This document shows positions 1-15,400 of a DNA stretch of 64,000 bases, piece by piece. The position numbers were made by a program, and so were the translations under genes. The DNA lies in NCBI RefSeq assembly GCF_003597395.2, contig NC_133777.1:15320959-15384958 (forward strand), given 5' to 3'. Positions within the stretch are counted from its first letter, which is position 1. Every line of letters starts with the position of its first letter. The stretch comes from Chelonoidis abingdonii (Eukaryota > Chordata > Testudines > Testudinidae). The notes beneath the pieces are model-generated. The model did not search any database and had not been told where the DNA came from. It saw only the letters and a list, made by a program, of their open reading frames with translations.

Positions 1-319
1 CTCATCTGGTAGTAGCAGAGTTCCATTTTAACAATAAACATGAAACCAACAATAAATGTCCTCCTCTGCCCTTCGAGAGCTGCCTTTGTAGCAGACTGTT
101 CTGCTATTCAGTGTTGGATGTTTTTCAACCTGTCATTTTCCAAATGAAACTGAATCCTCACTTTTGTTTTATATGTATGCTTTTGATTCATTTTGTGTGT
201 GTGTGTGTATTTTAGAAACGTTTTCTACCTCAGCATCTGAAGTCTTTTTTTCAAACTTTTTATAATAGTTCATAAAATATTTCAGCAAAATTTGAGCCTT
301 CTCTTCTATCTCTATTTAG

Positions 320-460
320 GAAGTGAAATATCCTGAGTATCTGGATATTCGACCATATATGTCTCAACCAAATGGAGAACCAATCATTTATGTTTTATAT
401 GCAGTCCTGGTGCATACAGGTTTCAGCTGTCATGCAGGACACTACTACTGCTATATAAAG
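320..460 (+). CDS. USP42: USP42 exon: USP domain His box
   Basis: Acceptor tctatttag and donor gtaaag flank 141 nt in phase 0. It encodes the core of the USP finger/palm end, including [11 protein letters not shown] and the catalytic histidine in [11 protein letters not shown]. This is near-identical to vertebrate USP42/USP36-type enzymes. The residues look catalytically intact. Confidence 0.95.
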
Positions 461-3400
461 GTAAAGATAAACATCTTTTTTTTTTTAATAAACAGATTTC
501 AAAAAAACCCACAACCTTTCTAAAATAAGCATTGGGGACATTAATTTTTCATTCCTCTCTTCACCAGTACAGCCTATACTCTGAGGAAGGGAGCTGTTCT
601 TGAAGGCAGGCTGTTTGGATGATCTGTCTTGGTAGGTTCCCATCCATATAAGGATGCAGAATCTTGCATATGTTTTTTTTGTCACCCTCCTAAAGAAAGT
701 CCTTTATTCCTTTTTGGATGGGAATTCTCCCAGGGGAGTCTTTGCACGACCCAGATATTTGCATTAACCAAAACCAGTGAGTCTTCCCCACTCTGTGTTC
801 TTTTTAAAGCTATCTCGATCATGCTAGTGCTACTGGAATGTCCTCCTGAACCCTTCTTGGTTTTCTGTGTAGTCTTTAGCACTACCAGGACACTTCTCCC
901 TATCAGTTGGATCATCCCAGGAAGTCCTGTCTGTCTAGAAACATTCTTTGTTGCAGATGGCCTGTCCTGTTAGAAACCTTTCACCTCAATCCTGGTTGAA
1001 GATGAAATTCCTTCTTCATTTAATTAACAAGGCCTGTTCTGTATTGTGCAAGTGTGGATTATCAATTATACTACCAAGTTTACAACGAGGTTCCCTCTCC
1101 TGGGATTTTCCTGTTGGAGGTTTTTCAGAGGCCCACAAATGCTTGTCTGCAAAATTCTGTGGACACTCTTGATGGATTTTCCTGTTGTTTAAAGAGGATT
1201 TTCTAAGTTGGCAAGATCCTCTGCCTGTGTTTGTGTCGATCCCAATTTAGACAGTAAACTCACTGGGACAGGGATGGTGGCTTCCTTTGTGTCTTATAGA
1301 GCACAGTCTGTGTGCTTAACAAATAGTAAATAATTACTGGTGGTCGTCTCACCATGGGACTTCAGAAGCATCCAGCAGGGGCCATCTTAATGCCCTTCAT
1401 TAAAATCAAAGCTAAGTAGAAATTATAACAGGACAAATGAGAGAGAAAGCAGGGCTAGGTTACAGAGTAATCGGAATTCTCTGCATCTAATCCTGATTCA
1501 TTTTCTGAAGTAGCAGACAGAAAATAAAATATGAAATGCTGCCAGGATGGATTTGGGGGATCCTAGGAATGTTGTGATGTGGTTGGGTATCTCTTTTGTT
1601 CTCCCTTTCCTCTTTCCTGGTGTCTCATCTACCCTTGTATAATTATGTCTCTGTGAGTCCCCGCAGTCCTGGTGGCCCCTCAGATGGAGAGAGGTTTTCT
1701 TCTTTTCGTCCGAATCTTTCGGCATTTATTTTAAGCCAGGGGTAGTCAATAGGCGGACCACAAGCTAATTGTGCACCGCCAGACACTTTTGAACAGACCC
1801 AGAAATCTTTTTATTTACTACTACTTCTTCTTCTTTTTTAAATTTTCTCTGGAGTCTGGATCTTGACCAAGAAATATGGACCTTAACAAAAAAAAAAAAA
1901 ATTGACAATCCCTGCTTTAAGCTCTGGTTCTGCAGAGGTGGTGAAGTGTTACCTGACATTTCTGAGTTGGAGTGCCCTTGTTTGGAGTATTACCCAAACA
2001 CAAGCTGCCAATTGAATTCCAAGTGCACGATGATGACTCTTAAACTGAACACCACTCCATCTACCTCTGTCAAACCACTGGGTGGGGACAGACCATGGGT
2101 AAGAGAACTTTTTTCCTTTTCTGTACCTGGCTTGATCGTTACTATGATATAGAACAATTGGGAGAATGATTGGCAATAAGGGCTCTGCCTTTTCCTGAAA
2201 AGTTTTATCGCAGTACATCTTTGCATACAGCCATGTCTCATGCTTTAAAGGTGGACTGTTCTTTAGTAGCTTTTGTTTATAATAGGCTTCCATCTGAGCA
2301 ATTTTCCTTGCAAAACTAACTGGACAGCACCACAGAAGCTGGGGCTCTTCAGGTCTGAGTGGACGGAGTTATGGACTTAGAGGATACCAGGCTAATGCCC
2401 TGACTCAGGTAGATATCAAAGCTGAAGCCAATAGCTTAGCTCATTAATTGGCTTTATTGCTGAGGTTGGCCAATCTGGGCAGCGTGTGGACGCATGGTCC
2501 TTGAGGTCTCTGTATGAATCTTATGGCTTCCCCAGGTAGCTAAGCCTGAAGTCTCAGCGTGCATATACTTAATCTATAAGGCCATTACACTATGGAGCAG
2601 AAGAGTGGGCTTCACCCAAATAAGTCAGGCAACAGATGTGCTTGATTTGGGGAAGTATAGAGGGGCATGTAAGAAACTTTACAAAAACTGAACAGAGTAC
2701 AGCTTAAGATTTGCTAAGGCAGATGACACAGCATACATCCCTTGTGCTGTAAGGCAGCAGAGAAAGCACTGAGGTAGTTGGGGGCTATGCTTCATTATAT
2801 AGTCTTGTGTGCTGAATGGGTGCCATTACAAGGAAGCAGTCCTGTAGCCCCATAAGACTCTGCTTTAAAGAGGATTCTGCATGCTTAAGGCATCAGGACA
2901 CCATCCCTCAAATGGGAATCATAGAGGCCCTCAAAGAATAAAGTGTTCAACAAGTTCCATCAGGCTGCTGGTGCACTAACTTTCTCAGTGTACTTTCATT
3001 TCTACTGTCTTTGTGATTTGTTTGACTGCAATTTTTTTTTTTTTGACTGAAAAAAAATTTGTTAGGGTGTCTGTCCTTAATATCACTATATAAGGCACTT
3101 ACAGCCATGTAATGGGATAATTGATGTTGTCTCTAAATCTTATTCTCACTAACCTGCACTTTCCTGTTGATAAATTATTTGACTCCCATTCCCAGTAAGA
3201 CTATTAAGGAGGCTTCTGAATTGTGGAAGATAATTTTCCTCTGAAAATTCTACTCCTCTAGGTACCATTGATTTTCCTCCCTAAAATGGAAAAAGGCCTT
3301 TTTGTCCCTTTCTTTGGATAGAGTTTCCTGCTATTGCTTCAAGCATCAGCCCGGGAATCCAACATTTCTGCCAAACCAAATACCTTAAGAATCTAAGGTC

Positions 3401-6400
3401 AAGACCCCACCTCATTCTCTCCCACTAGAGGACAGGCTGTCCTGTTTGCAAGGCAGGGGGGAGGAAGGACCTCAGTGTGAAAATTTCAGGTGAACATAAA
3501 GCAGCCTTGCAGATAGTATCTTCAGTTTTACTTCTTGACCAGCATTAGTAATTTAATGTCTATCCATTTGGAACTCTTCGGCTTCATAGGTTGTCGTAAG
3601 TCTTGCTAGCCTGTTAGTGAAATTTAGCAAGTTAGAGTATTTTGTTACTTTGCAGTTGGTTGCAAAGTTTGAGAAACCTGCAGTAATCAGCCAGTCACCC
3701 ACCTTTATGGCAAAGACACTGAAATTATTTATAGACTGTGGGTTTCTCATCATTGAGCTTTTTTTCTCTGGCACCCTAGCAAACTAGAGAGCACCTGAAA
3801 GTGTTTGAAACCACCCAGTGGAAAGTTAGTAGGTTATAGACAATCTTCAGCAGCACAAGTTCTTTGACCATGGGATCATGGTTGCATTAGCTGCCAACAG
3901 GGAAGGTGTGTAGACCTCTTCTGGATGCTTTAGCCACAAACATATGGCAGGAAATTATTTCTGTTGTATTAAGTTAGAGTTCAAGGCCGTGTTTGGTCCT
4001 ATAGCACATGCCATCATATGAGTGTAAATGAGACCTGCTTGAGTGCACACTACCAACATCTGTAATAGGAATCAGGACACTGAACCAGGAAACCATGAAA
4101 TTGATGAGTTCTACAGATTGTTGTACTTACAGAAGAATTTTTATTTTTTTTAAGCTATGAATCTGCCAATTTTATTTAATTTCCTCTTGTTTGAGAGAGT
4201 TGTATGGATGGAAGTTGAATGAAGCTCCCCCCCTACCCCCCTTGCTTTACGCAGTGCTTGAATAACTCTTGGCTTGATGTCTTTTGCTTCCAGTATCCAC
4301 CTCAATGCCATGCTGTAGCACAGGGGTTCTCAAACGGGGTCACAAGGTTATTATGTGGGGGGGGGGGTCACAAGCTGTCAGCCTCTACCCCATACCCGCT
4401 TCACCTCCAGCATTCATAATAGTGCTAAATATAAAAAAAGTGTTTTTAATTTATAAGGGCGGGGGGGTCGCACTCAAAGACTTGCTGTGTGAAAGGGGTC
4501 ACCAATACAAATGTTTGAGAACCACTGCTATAGCACAAGTTATTTTCTGATAAACTGTCTTTTATTCTCTGGGATGCCCAGTGTCCTTATGCCTGCTCAT
4601 CCCAGACCCCTGAAAAAACTAAGATAACTCAGAGCTTACATATCTTTCTTGTACTAGTCTGGTCTCAGTTCAGAGAATGAAAATTAAAATGGCTAGAGGT
4701 CTGGGCTTTAGTATAGCAAATCCTGAACTAGCATTATTAAAAATGGCAAGATGATACTTGGAGCAATCTGATTTTAAAGCTTGTGTCACTTAACTTTTTA
4801 AAACTTTTCTATTGTTTTAGCAAACTTGTTAAGTGTTTGTCATCACTGTGACTTTCTCTCCTGATGAGGTCCTAAACTGCTGCTGCCCTAAGCAGTTATA
4901 TGTTCAAAAGGAGCTATAAAGTTTAAGAAATGGTCAGACTCTATCTTTGCACTTGCCTGATATTTTTTGCACATAACTATTGAGAAGTAGAACTAATGAA
5001 AGGTTTTACACATTTAACATTTAAGTAACAGATACTGAAAACATAACAAATTAAGAGTCATCTGTGTTATAGCATCCAGTATCTCAGACTGCGGCACAGA
5101 GAAATGCTTTGGTTGATGAGTGGACTTTCTGGACTAGTAGACTCTTCCACGCGCTAGTCCTGGACCAGTTACCCTGGTCCAACAGTGTCTTTTACTGTTT
5201 CCTTTTGAACTTTTGGCTCAGGATCCTGGCTCTAAATGACAGTTTCTTGTCCTTCCTTTCCGCTGGTTCCATTACTTTATCATACCTCTGCTGTGTCTGT
5301 AGTTTTGCATAAGATTAACAAAAGCAGTTTAAAGTAGAAAAGAACTCTCTCTTGCCTTCCTATAATACTGTAATATGCTGACGTAAATTAGCCTCTTTTG
5401 TCTGCTTGATATATGATTATACTTCTGGTTAGACTCTCTGAGAATCTTCCTCTTACAGTAATTTTTAAAATAAACATTCTTGGAGAGTTTGAGTATTTGC
5501 TGAGCAAAAAATGTACCTAGTTTCACAGAAAATTTATTGTTTTAGTTTTGTTTTTATCACGTGTTCCTTTTCCCTTGAAGACATGACTGACTTTTATAGT
5601 TATGCTTTCCTTGATGATGAGGAACAAATGAATCTAAATCATCTAAAAACAGATGAATCTAAAACATTATTAATCTAAAACATAATTTCTCTCTCTCCAT
5701 ATAGCACAGAGCTTGCTTCAGTCCTCCATGGCTGGCTGTAAAAGGACTCTTCCATAGTCACACACTCAACAAAGATCCCACTTGTATAGTGCAATCTTAA
5801 TTCTGCCCCTTGTCAGAACTAAAAAGGTTGCAGTGTTCTTTTGGCTAACTTCCCATAAAATGGTGTGATAGTTCATGTGGACATATAGCAGACAACTGTG
5901 GAACAACTTGCCCATAAGGCCACAGTCTCTGCCTAACCCCTGTTAGTGGGGTTGACTTATACTATGAAGCAGAGGGTTTATATCCCTTATAAAAATGTTT
6001 CTGTCTGTTGTATCTGTAGGTATTCACATCGATAGAAACCTTGATTTGTTTTTCAAATTCTAAGCTCTTGGCCTCCATATCTTGTGAACATGAATTCCAC
6101 AGATTATATTGTGCTTTTATTTGTTATGAATTTGTTGCCAGTTTTATTTAATGCCCCTTTATTCTTGTAGTATATATGATTTGTTGTGTGGATCCTTGAT
6201 GGGACAGTGGTTTAGCATAACGGGTGCTCTGAACAATAAAACTGCTCCTGAGAACAGTTCCCTTGCTAGAGTAAAATCTGTGCTGGTGAAGGGGAATATT
6301 AGTGGTAACAAATCTCTGTAGATAAGGGATTTAATTTAAAAAAATCAGTAGTGTACATTACTATAATGAAAATGGCTATATTTTGGAGTGCTCTTTATTC

Positions 6401-9400
6401 TTCTGCAGTTTATTAGTTTTCTGTGTTGTTTTTTCTAGCAGATGTTGTAACTGATTTAAAATATGTCATTGACTTATTTGCAGGCCAGTAATGGGCAGTG
6501 GTACCAGATGAATGATTCTATTGTGTCCAACAGTGACATCAGATCTGTGCTTAATCAGCAAGCTTATGTGCTTTTTTATATCAGGTAATAATATCAAGTA
6601 CCAAAATGTGTTCAAGATTTAGTTACTTTCTTGTCCTTCATAATTTTTTTCTTTTTCCCATTTGTGTTTTTTCCTCTCCTGTGAAAAATTCCAGTTTGGT
6701 TAATTCATCTCTGTCTACCCTAAAACTCCACCTATAGTTTAAGCTATAGAAGTTGTCCTTCCCTGCCTGACTTAATTTTTTTTTTTTGCTGGTGTAAGTT
6801 AAATGTCTGTCATCCTACACCCACCACTGAAAGAGTTATCTACAGAGGGAAGTGATGCATGTATAGGTGGAGCATTTTGAATCTTCTGGATCAAATGCTG
6901 TGTAATTGGTTGACTTCGGGGGAGGGAGATTGAGGTGATGGGTGTTGTGAAGTTGAGTTGCCGCTTGGGGTTGGGAAATTATAATCGGAGGTCTGTTATC
7001 TAATTTACAATTTGTAGCCTTGGTTAAAGTTTGTTTATTTAAAAAAAACAGTTTCTGTGAAGTATTAAACTGTGGGATGTGTCTAAAACTTGGTCTAAGC
7101 AAAAGAACAAATCTGAATGAATGAATAATTATCTTTCGTTTCTACAGGTCCCACGATATGAAAAATGGAGGAGAACACGCCCATTCTATTCATACACCAG
7201 GACAGTCTTCTCCCCGTCCAGTGATCAGTCAGCGGGTGGTTAATAGCAGGCAGGGGGCATCAGGATTTATAGGACCACAGCTTCCTCCTCACATGATTAA
7301 GGTAATCTTCATATGTAGATAATGGCATCAACTTGATGGCCGGAGTTTTGTAAACAGCCTTTGTTTATTTATTATAAATGTTCAGGATCTCAGATTTCCT
7401 TTCCCCACAATACAGCTCTGTGCACAGTGCTCCTTCTGCAGCCTAAGCAGCTAGAAACACTTTAATAGAGACAAATACCGAACTGTGCAAATATTACTTC
7501 CTCATTGCTTTGAACTTCAGACGCCAAAAGTACTAAAAAAGCACAGTCAAAATATTTACTTTAAATAATACTTGAATTTATTAAAACTGAAAAAAATTTA
7601 AAAATCCAACTTATTTGCTTTATTTATGCTGTATCATCTTTTGCACTTCAGCTGAGATGGTGAAACCAGACTGGCATGTCTCAGTTATTAGTACAAATAT
7701 TCTGAGGCTTTTTTGTTTTGGATTTTTGTGTTTGTTTTGTATCTTACAAACCAGCAAAGGATTGCAGTTGGTGTTAGCTTTTTAAAAGACAAAACAAAAT
7801 GTGAACACTGAACTAGTGGCAAGATTTTATATATAACTCATATAGAGGTATTTTCTGCTTAGTCACTGGGGCAGTTTGTAGAAATATCAAGTAAGCCCAT
7901 TATATCTTGGGATATTAAATCCTGTCTATCCACATGAACACATTTTCATAGTGATTTCTTTATAATTACAGAATTCCAGTCATTTAAATGGAACTGGATC
8001 ACTGAAAGAAACTCCAAGCAGTTCTGTGGCAAGTGCTAGCAATGTTACCCTAAACAGACCAGCTTCAGCTCCACCTTCAACTTCCATTCAAAATTGGACA
8101 ATTAACAGACCCACTATTGCTGATCCTTCGAAAAAACAGAAAATCACTATCAGTATTCACAATAACAAATTGCCTACTCGCCAAACTCTGTCTCAACCCA
8201 ACCTCCATAATTCTTTGGAGAATCTCAGCAAGCCTGTTCCTTCGTCCACGATTACGAATTCCTCTGCAGTAAAGTCTACCTCAAATGCACCTACGTCAGT
8301 TGCTACTAAAGTATCTAAACAAACAACTCCTAGTGAATCTTGTTCTAAGCCATTAATGAATGGCAAGTCTAAACTAAACTCTAGTACGTTGGTCCCTTAC
8401 GGTGCAGAATCTTCAGAAGAATCTGATGAGGAGTCGAAGGGATTAGTTAAGGCAAATGGCCACTCAAAATCTTTTAATGGAATTTTGCTTGGAAATGTAG
8501 TTAATACATTACAGAACTCTTGTTCTTCCTGTCAAGATGCTGAAGAGGTTGTATCCCAGCATGAACTGCCAAAAAATGTTACAGTTAATGGTGCTATTAG
8601 TATAGATAGAGATCCTGAAGAAAATGGATTGAAATTTGATGAACCTACTTGCCAAGTCAAGCCTGTTAAATCTACAGAAATTCCATTTTCTAAAGTGAAT
8701 GGATTGCATGGAAAAGTGAGTTTTACATTTGTTTCTTCTAGACTATCTCTTTGTGGCAGATTATAAATATGACTGTGATGCGTTCAATATTAAAATGTTC
8801 CTCATTCAAGCGAAGTTCAGAGGAAAATATACAACACAAGCTGCCATCATAGCACTTCGTGCTGCAGTCCCTTAGATCTTGATACTAATCAGGGTTAAAC
8901 TGAGTCAGTACTTGCTGATCTTATTTCCACATCTGTAAAACGGAGAGATCATGCATCTCTGTGGTGTCTTAATAATATTTAGCATTTGTATAATGTTTTG
9001 CAAACACTAACTGTTCTTCTTAGGTGGGTACAGTAAGCATTATGTTGTGCTCAGGTACCAGAGAGGTAGGTGTGCTAAATACTTGGCTATAATTCCATCT
9101 GGTAAAATGGGGAAACTGAAACATGGAGAGGTTAAGTGATTTATCTGAGGCTGTATAGCAAGTCAGGCTTAGGATCTTGGTCTGCAAAACCACACTACTT
9201 TTTTATGTAAAACTTTGGGATAGTAAAATGCTCAGCGATGTTGTCCCAGTGCATGTTGGGGGCATTGTGGTGTTAGGTGTGCAATCTTTCCAATGAGACA
9301 AAAACTGTGGTGCTAACTATCAAAGAACTTATGTCACTCTTTATATGAGGGGTGCTGTGTCTGGTATGTTGTCCAGATTTCATCTGACAGTTGTATTCTG

Positions 9401-12400
9401 CCTGTCTTAATTCTCCTATAGTTTAAAGTGTGTAGTACACCTCTACCCCGATATAACACGAATTTGGATATAACGTGGTAAAGCAGCGCTCGGAGGGGCG
9501 GGGGGCAGCGCAGGGCTGTGCACTCTGGCGGATCAAATCAAGTTGGATATAACGCGGTTTCATCTGTAACGCAGTAAGATTTTTTTTTTGGCTCCTGACT
9601 GTGTTATATCAAGGTAGAGGTGTATTGTACTTTAGAAAAATTGTGATGTAGTATTGTGTGCTGTTAATGCTTGCAATATTGAATGTTAGAGTGCTGTGCC
9701 TACAGTGATCCATGTGTATAGTCTGTATGTCTGATTATGATTGGGCTGAGATGCTATGTAAGTTTTGTATGATTGCTATCATTCCGTATGTTTTAACTCA
9801 TACCTTTTTAATTGTAGATAATACCTACAGCTTTGCCACCAGTTCCTGAAGATAGAATTTTAGAGTCTTTCCGATATAACCAGTTGAAAAGCTTGTCAGA
9901 GGAAATAAGGTAAAATACACTTTGTCCAAATTAAGATTCCATATAAGTTTTATTATAGGTATACTAACTGTTAATAATACTTAAATGGAAAGATTTAGCT
10001 CACTGTAGGAATACCATACCAAAACTAATGTTTGGCATTGTGCCTATTCTTCTTATATTAAAAACCTGTTGATGCCTCATGGAAAACTTTGGAAAAACAT
10101 TCTATGTAGAAACCATTCTGTCGTATTGTCTATATTTTCTATATTGCTCTTCCCCTTTTTTTCACTCCTAGGGATGCATGCATGAACACGATATCTATTT
10201 ATTAGTGTGGGTATAAGTATTTTTCGGTCTACCACACTTCTAAAATATGGGCAGCTCATTAGGAGTAATCCCAGCTGCTCTACTAGGACACTGACCAGGT
10301 GAGTGTAAATTCCTGCCACCTGTCTTCCCTTGCCTCTGGGAGGGAGGGAGAGGGAAACCCACTATTTCAATGTTTTTTATTGTGGGTAAGGGCAAGCATA
10401 GCGAGTATGGTCATGAGTCAACACAGCAAATAGATGGCGGGGAAGTAGGAGAACTGACAGGGTAGGTGCTCCTGATGTGTTGCACATAGAAAAGCAAGCA
10501 AAAGAGCTTCCCCGTGCGAAGGGAATATATTATAAGTAGATGTGTTTCTAAACAGAATGTCTTTCAGAGTTTTCCAGGAGTCAGATGTTTACCGATGAAA
10601 AGGATTTTACTCTTAACAATCATCATGTAGAGTATTTGTCTTATTTCTGTTGAAATTCACAGATACATTTCTATTTTGTGCAGTGCAACTGGACTTGAAA
10701 AAACTTCTGAAAATGATGGTCATATAGAAACTTTAGTGAGTGGCAACAATACTGTTTCCTATGAGAAGTCTAACAAAGTTCCCGCTAACTTTAGCTGCAA
10801 TGTCCAGAATCCCTTTACTACATCAGATGCTGAGATCATTTCTACCAAAGAAGAAATTGCCGAAAGTATTGTATCAAAAACTGATAATGCACATTCTGAT
10901 ATCAGTGGTCAGTGTAACACTAAGAAAATATCCCTGGGAATTGATGATGAATTCTCTAAACAGTGTGATCCCAAGGATTATGCAGATAAGATAAGAGGAA
11001 TGCAAGAGGTAAAAATGACTTTGAAGGAGAGACCTCTGCACATCAGAGGGTCTGCTGAGACTGCAGAGAAATTGGGGCAAAGCCCCTTCCTAAAGTCTGA
11101 CAGTGAATGTAGTTCTAAAAAACTTGCAGCTCTAAACATTATAGATGAATGCCAAGAAACAAAGGAGAGTGCTAATAATTACACAGATGTACTACCTACT
11201 AATGACTCTTCTGCTACAAGGTTGGATGAAGTTTTAGAGAGTCATTATTCTAAAGAAAATGATGGACTGGATGGTAATGAAATATGTGAAGAAAATAAGG
11301 ATAGGCAAAAATTTAAGTCTCATTCTCCAGTTAAGGAAAGAAATTGCACCCCCAAAAAAGCTGACAAAGGGCATTACCGTACTAAAAGAGAGCGCTCTGA
11401 AAGTGAAGAGCAGGAGAAGCTAACCAAACGCAAACCAGATGATGATTATTCCAGAAAAAGGCAATCCTACAGCAAGGAGAGTATGAAGCAAGATCGCTAT
11501 AAGCAGGAGCACTGCAATGGAAATAAGTACAAACTTACGCATAGTGAAAGAAACAGCCCTGATAATGGCAGAAGTTTAGGAAAATACACCAATTATAGAT
11601 CCCGAAGTAGAGGGAAAACTGATCAGGAGAGGAGTAGATATTACCATTCTAAAAGGGAAAGATCTTGGAGTAGGGAAAGATATTACCAAGATATACCAAG
11701 GAGATGGGACAAGTGCAGATATTACAATGATTATCATCCTTCTTATACAGCAAGAGATGGTAGAGAGAGAAAATTTTTTCATGGGGACAGAGACTATGAC
11801 AAATCAAGTCAGGTTTACAACAGTAGGTCATACAGGGATTATTATTACACAAGCAGATGGAATCATGAACCAATAGCTAGAGAGAGAGAGAAACATCATT
11901 TTGGCAGCTCCAAAATAGACTTATATAATTGCTCAGCTCCCTCTCAGCACTCTGAAAAATATTCCCATGAAAAATGTGCATCCATGTCTGAAGAAAACAA
12001 TTCAAGTTTTGAGATGTCTTGCCACAAATATGAATATCTAAAAGACAGAAAAAGAAAATGTGCTAGTCTAGAAGGTAGTGACAGTGATATGGAAAAGAAA
12101 CACAGAAGGAGTCTGGAGAGTGAGCCACCAGAAGAGCAAAAAGTGAAAAAACACAAGAAGTCAAAGAAAAAAAAGAAGTCCAAAGATAAACACAGAGAGA
12201 AAGATGAGAGGTAAGCAAGAGAAACTTTTTTATTTACAATGTTCTAAACAAACTTCTCTTCCTAATTTGTCTCTGGCTGTTTCCCTGGTCTTCCCCTTTT
12301 TTCCCATTGCTTCTGAGCCCATTGCACTGTAAAATCTGTCAGGGGAGATCATGTTAGTTTGATGTGTCTTGCATAGATGGGATCAAACCATGTTGTTGAG

Positions 12401-15400
12401 TTGTGTGAGAGCTTTGGAACAGGATCAAACAAATAATGTTCTAATAATCTGTAAACAGACCCTGACTAAGTTTATTGTACACTTTTCAAAACAGGCTATG
12501 GTCAGACTTGGGTAGGTAGGCCATGACATAACGTTTCCTCCGAAAGTAGGGATGGGCTAAATTTGTTTGCACCAAATGGTAGCCTGGAATAGAGAGGTGC
12601 AGTCATACAGCTTTTCTTTTAACTGAATGGAAGCTGTATGTGTCCTGTCACAAGTCTAGATGGGTGTGGAGTGCACAGGACCAGTTCATGTGTATAGAAG
12701 AAGGAGCTTTGGAGAGACACTAGTGCTTCTCTGCCTTCTCTATCCAACAAAATCAGCTGTATTTTTGTCAGAGGGGAGTGCAGGTACAGTGAAGTACAGC
12801 ATGACAGTAAGGTAGAGCAGGCAGGGAAATACTAATGCTTTCCCTCTTCCGTCTTCTGAACCTTTGAGTTGATCCTGAAGCCCTTTGCCTGGACTCCCTA
12901 CTCTTATCAAACCCTATCCAAGAAGAATCTCTTCTCACTCCATGAGAAGACTCATGGTTGCACTGGGATTCTTCCTTGCACAAGGCAGCAATCTCAGACA
13001 GTCCAGGAAGTCACCCTTATCCGACAGCCCCCCAACTACACTCATCTGCAGGCCTGAAACCCCTTCTGTCTCCCACAGAAACCAGTAATATCCTCTGTTG
13101 GTTTTTATTGCAGAAAAGGAAACTTATAGCAAGTCATAACTTTACTTAGGCTTTGTGAAATAAGAATCCTGAGAGTTTGTTCAGAGGCCCCCCAAAAAGT
13201 CAGAATCACAAGTGAAACTTCAAAAAGGTGGGATTTAAAATTGCTTAGAATTCCTACAATACAGAAGTATGTGTTATGAAAACAAGGTAGAAAATTAGTT
13301 TTTCTTCTTAAGTGATCTGTGTGAAGCTTATTGCTAATTTAAGGGAGTACAGTGCTAGTTTTCATGTGTTTGCAACTTAACTAAACTGTGGAGCCACTAT
13401 GGCACCTCACTGCTCAGGAGTACTATGTGATAATACTGTCCTATCATAGCAGAGAAATTACATCATGTTTTGACCCTTCTACTGACAGCCTCATGTTTTA
13501 GGTCCACTTTCATATTTATTCTTAATTGCTAGATTATTTATAATTTGATTTTAAATATTATAAAACACATAAAGATGGACCAGTTGGATCACTTGATGGT
13601 CTGAAGTCCATGATTATGGCTGGGTGTGAAGAAAATGTTGTACTGCTTTGAGTTGCACTCTGTTATACAGTTCCTTATTTCATACTGTGTGAAAGCGAGC
13701 TATGGCTACCTTGGTTGCCAGTAACTAGTGTATTTTGAGTGTTATATAACCACGGCCCTGTGTGCTCTATTGCACAATGGGACCAAATTCTATGGCAATA
13801 GTCACTACATTCCACAGCAGTGTTAATTTTTTGTGCTGTCATGAAATTCTTTTCGTTCCCATCTCCCACCACCCCACCCATAACTATGGTTCATTGCTAG
13901 AATCTATTAAGTTGACTTAAAATTGGTGGATGATTATGTTCAACAATGATTAGATTTGGGGGTAGTTTTTGCTTTGATCACCAGGTGGTTCCTCTCCAAA
14001 CCCTGGTGTTGCTGCACTTTTCTCCAGTCAGCCTAGTTAATCAATCTACACTTCTGATTCCTCCCATTCCCTTGCTGCAAATTGGGCTCTGGTTCTGACT
14101 GACTCTGTGGAACAATACAGGGAGCAGGCACTGTAATCCAGTTATCTTCTCCTTTGGGGAAAGCTGGCCACAACTGGTAGCTTTTGGCAGGGTAGAGGGA
14201 CAGAAAATAAATGATCAGGTATTTGGTTGTAGCAAAATGCTGAATTCCATGGCATCTTTGCAATTATGTGACTATGGAATATTCCAAGTCCAGAAGATCC
14301 TGACTGAGATGCATGTGTTTTGTGAGATCTACGGGCTCAGGCAGGCATTGTTCTACATTGGCCTGCTGTCTATTTACAAGTTCAAAGTTAATATTTCTAA
14401 TCCTTATGGCTAAGAAAATTTTTATTTTAAATGAAAACTGAGATTCTGGAGTCCATTTCTGCAGCAGGGTCTGAATTCTGTAACCCTGGAATCACTGAGT
14501 ATAGAGGCCGCCATGTATAATTCATTCTGTCTTCTAATGTTCCAAAACTGTTTTTCACACTAAAAAAAAAAGGTAGTGAGCTGGCTACATGTAGCCTGTT
14601 CTCCTGTAATACCCTCTTAATTTAAAAACCCAATAAGTATTACTAGTCTCTTATTTTTAGATACTTGGTTCGTATTCTGATGTGAGTTCACTGTACTTAT
14701 CCTGACTCTTCAGAAAAATGACTTAATTGACATTGTGTATATAGAATGCGAAGGCATCTCATGAATACAAAATACTTTTCACTGTGTTGGAAATACAAAA
14801 TAACATGTAATACAGTATACCTGCATTAAACTAGAAAAGCAGTATCTTCCAATAACAGTTTGAGTATTTCTCCTCTCCATCCCATTGCTCTCCCTTCTAA
14901 TCAGAAATTTAAAAGCAAGTATGTAGTAGTCATGGAGAGTGAAGACATGCTAAGGTTCCCCTCATAATGAGCTGTGCTTTCCCTGAGGAGGCAAATGATG
15001 CAAATTGTGTCTGATGTTTGCCAGGTTTCTAAATGGTGTGTCTGTGTGTGTGTGAGTGAAATAGACAAACTGAGAACTGATTTTTAAAAGAACTTCAATG
15101 TGTGATCATCTTGATAATTTAGTCTTACATCAGAGGGCTGACCTCTGTGTAGTGTTTGATAGGTATAGAGTTCAATATTTTGTGCTAATCAGTGGCATAT
15201 GTTTAAAACACTCCCTCTTGAAAAAGAAACCTTGAGAGAAGGACAAAAGTGGCAAGCTAAATAAACTAACTTGGGGATGAAAATGGAGAATGCTTAACTG
15301 TTTCTTTGCTGCTGAACACAGCTGATCTGTTAGCCAGTGGTACCCAACCTTTTTGTGGCTGGTAGCACATTCATGTTTTCAGAAGAGTGGGGCGGGCATT

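Larger units (their letters stand above)
461..6483. other. USP42 intron with only two recognisable MITEs
   Basis: This 6-kb intron contains two short TIR elements (1737-1914 and 4321-4527) and perhaps an old retroposon tail near 1230-1340. The rest looks unique. Small open frames here have no protein-like composition. Confidence 0.6.

Noticed and set aside
8716..8766. Continuation of the USP42 open frame past 8715
   Set aside because: A consensus gtgagt donor ends the exon; the next residues are unlike the family and hit a stop soon after.
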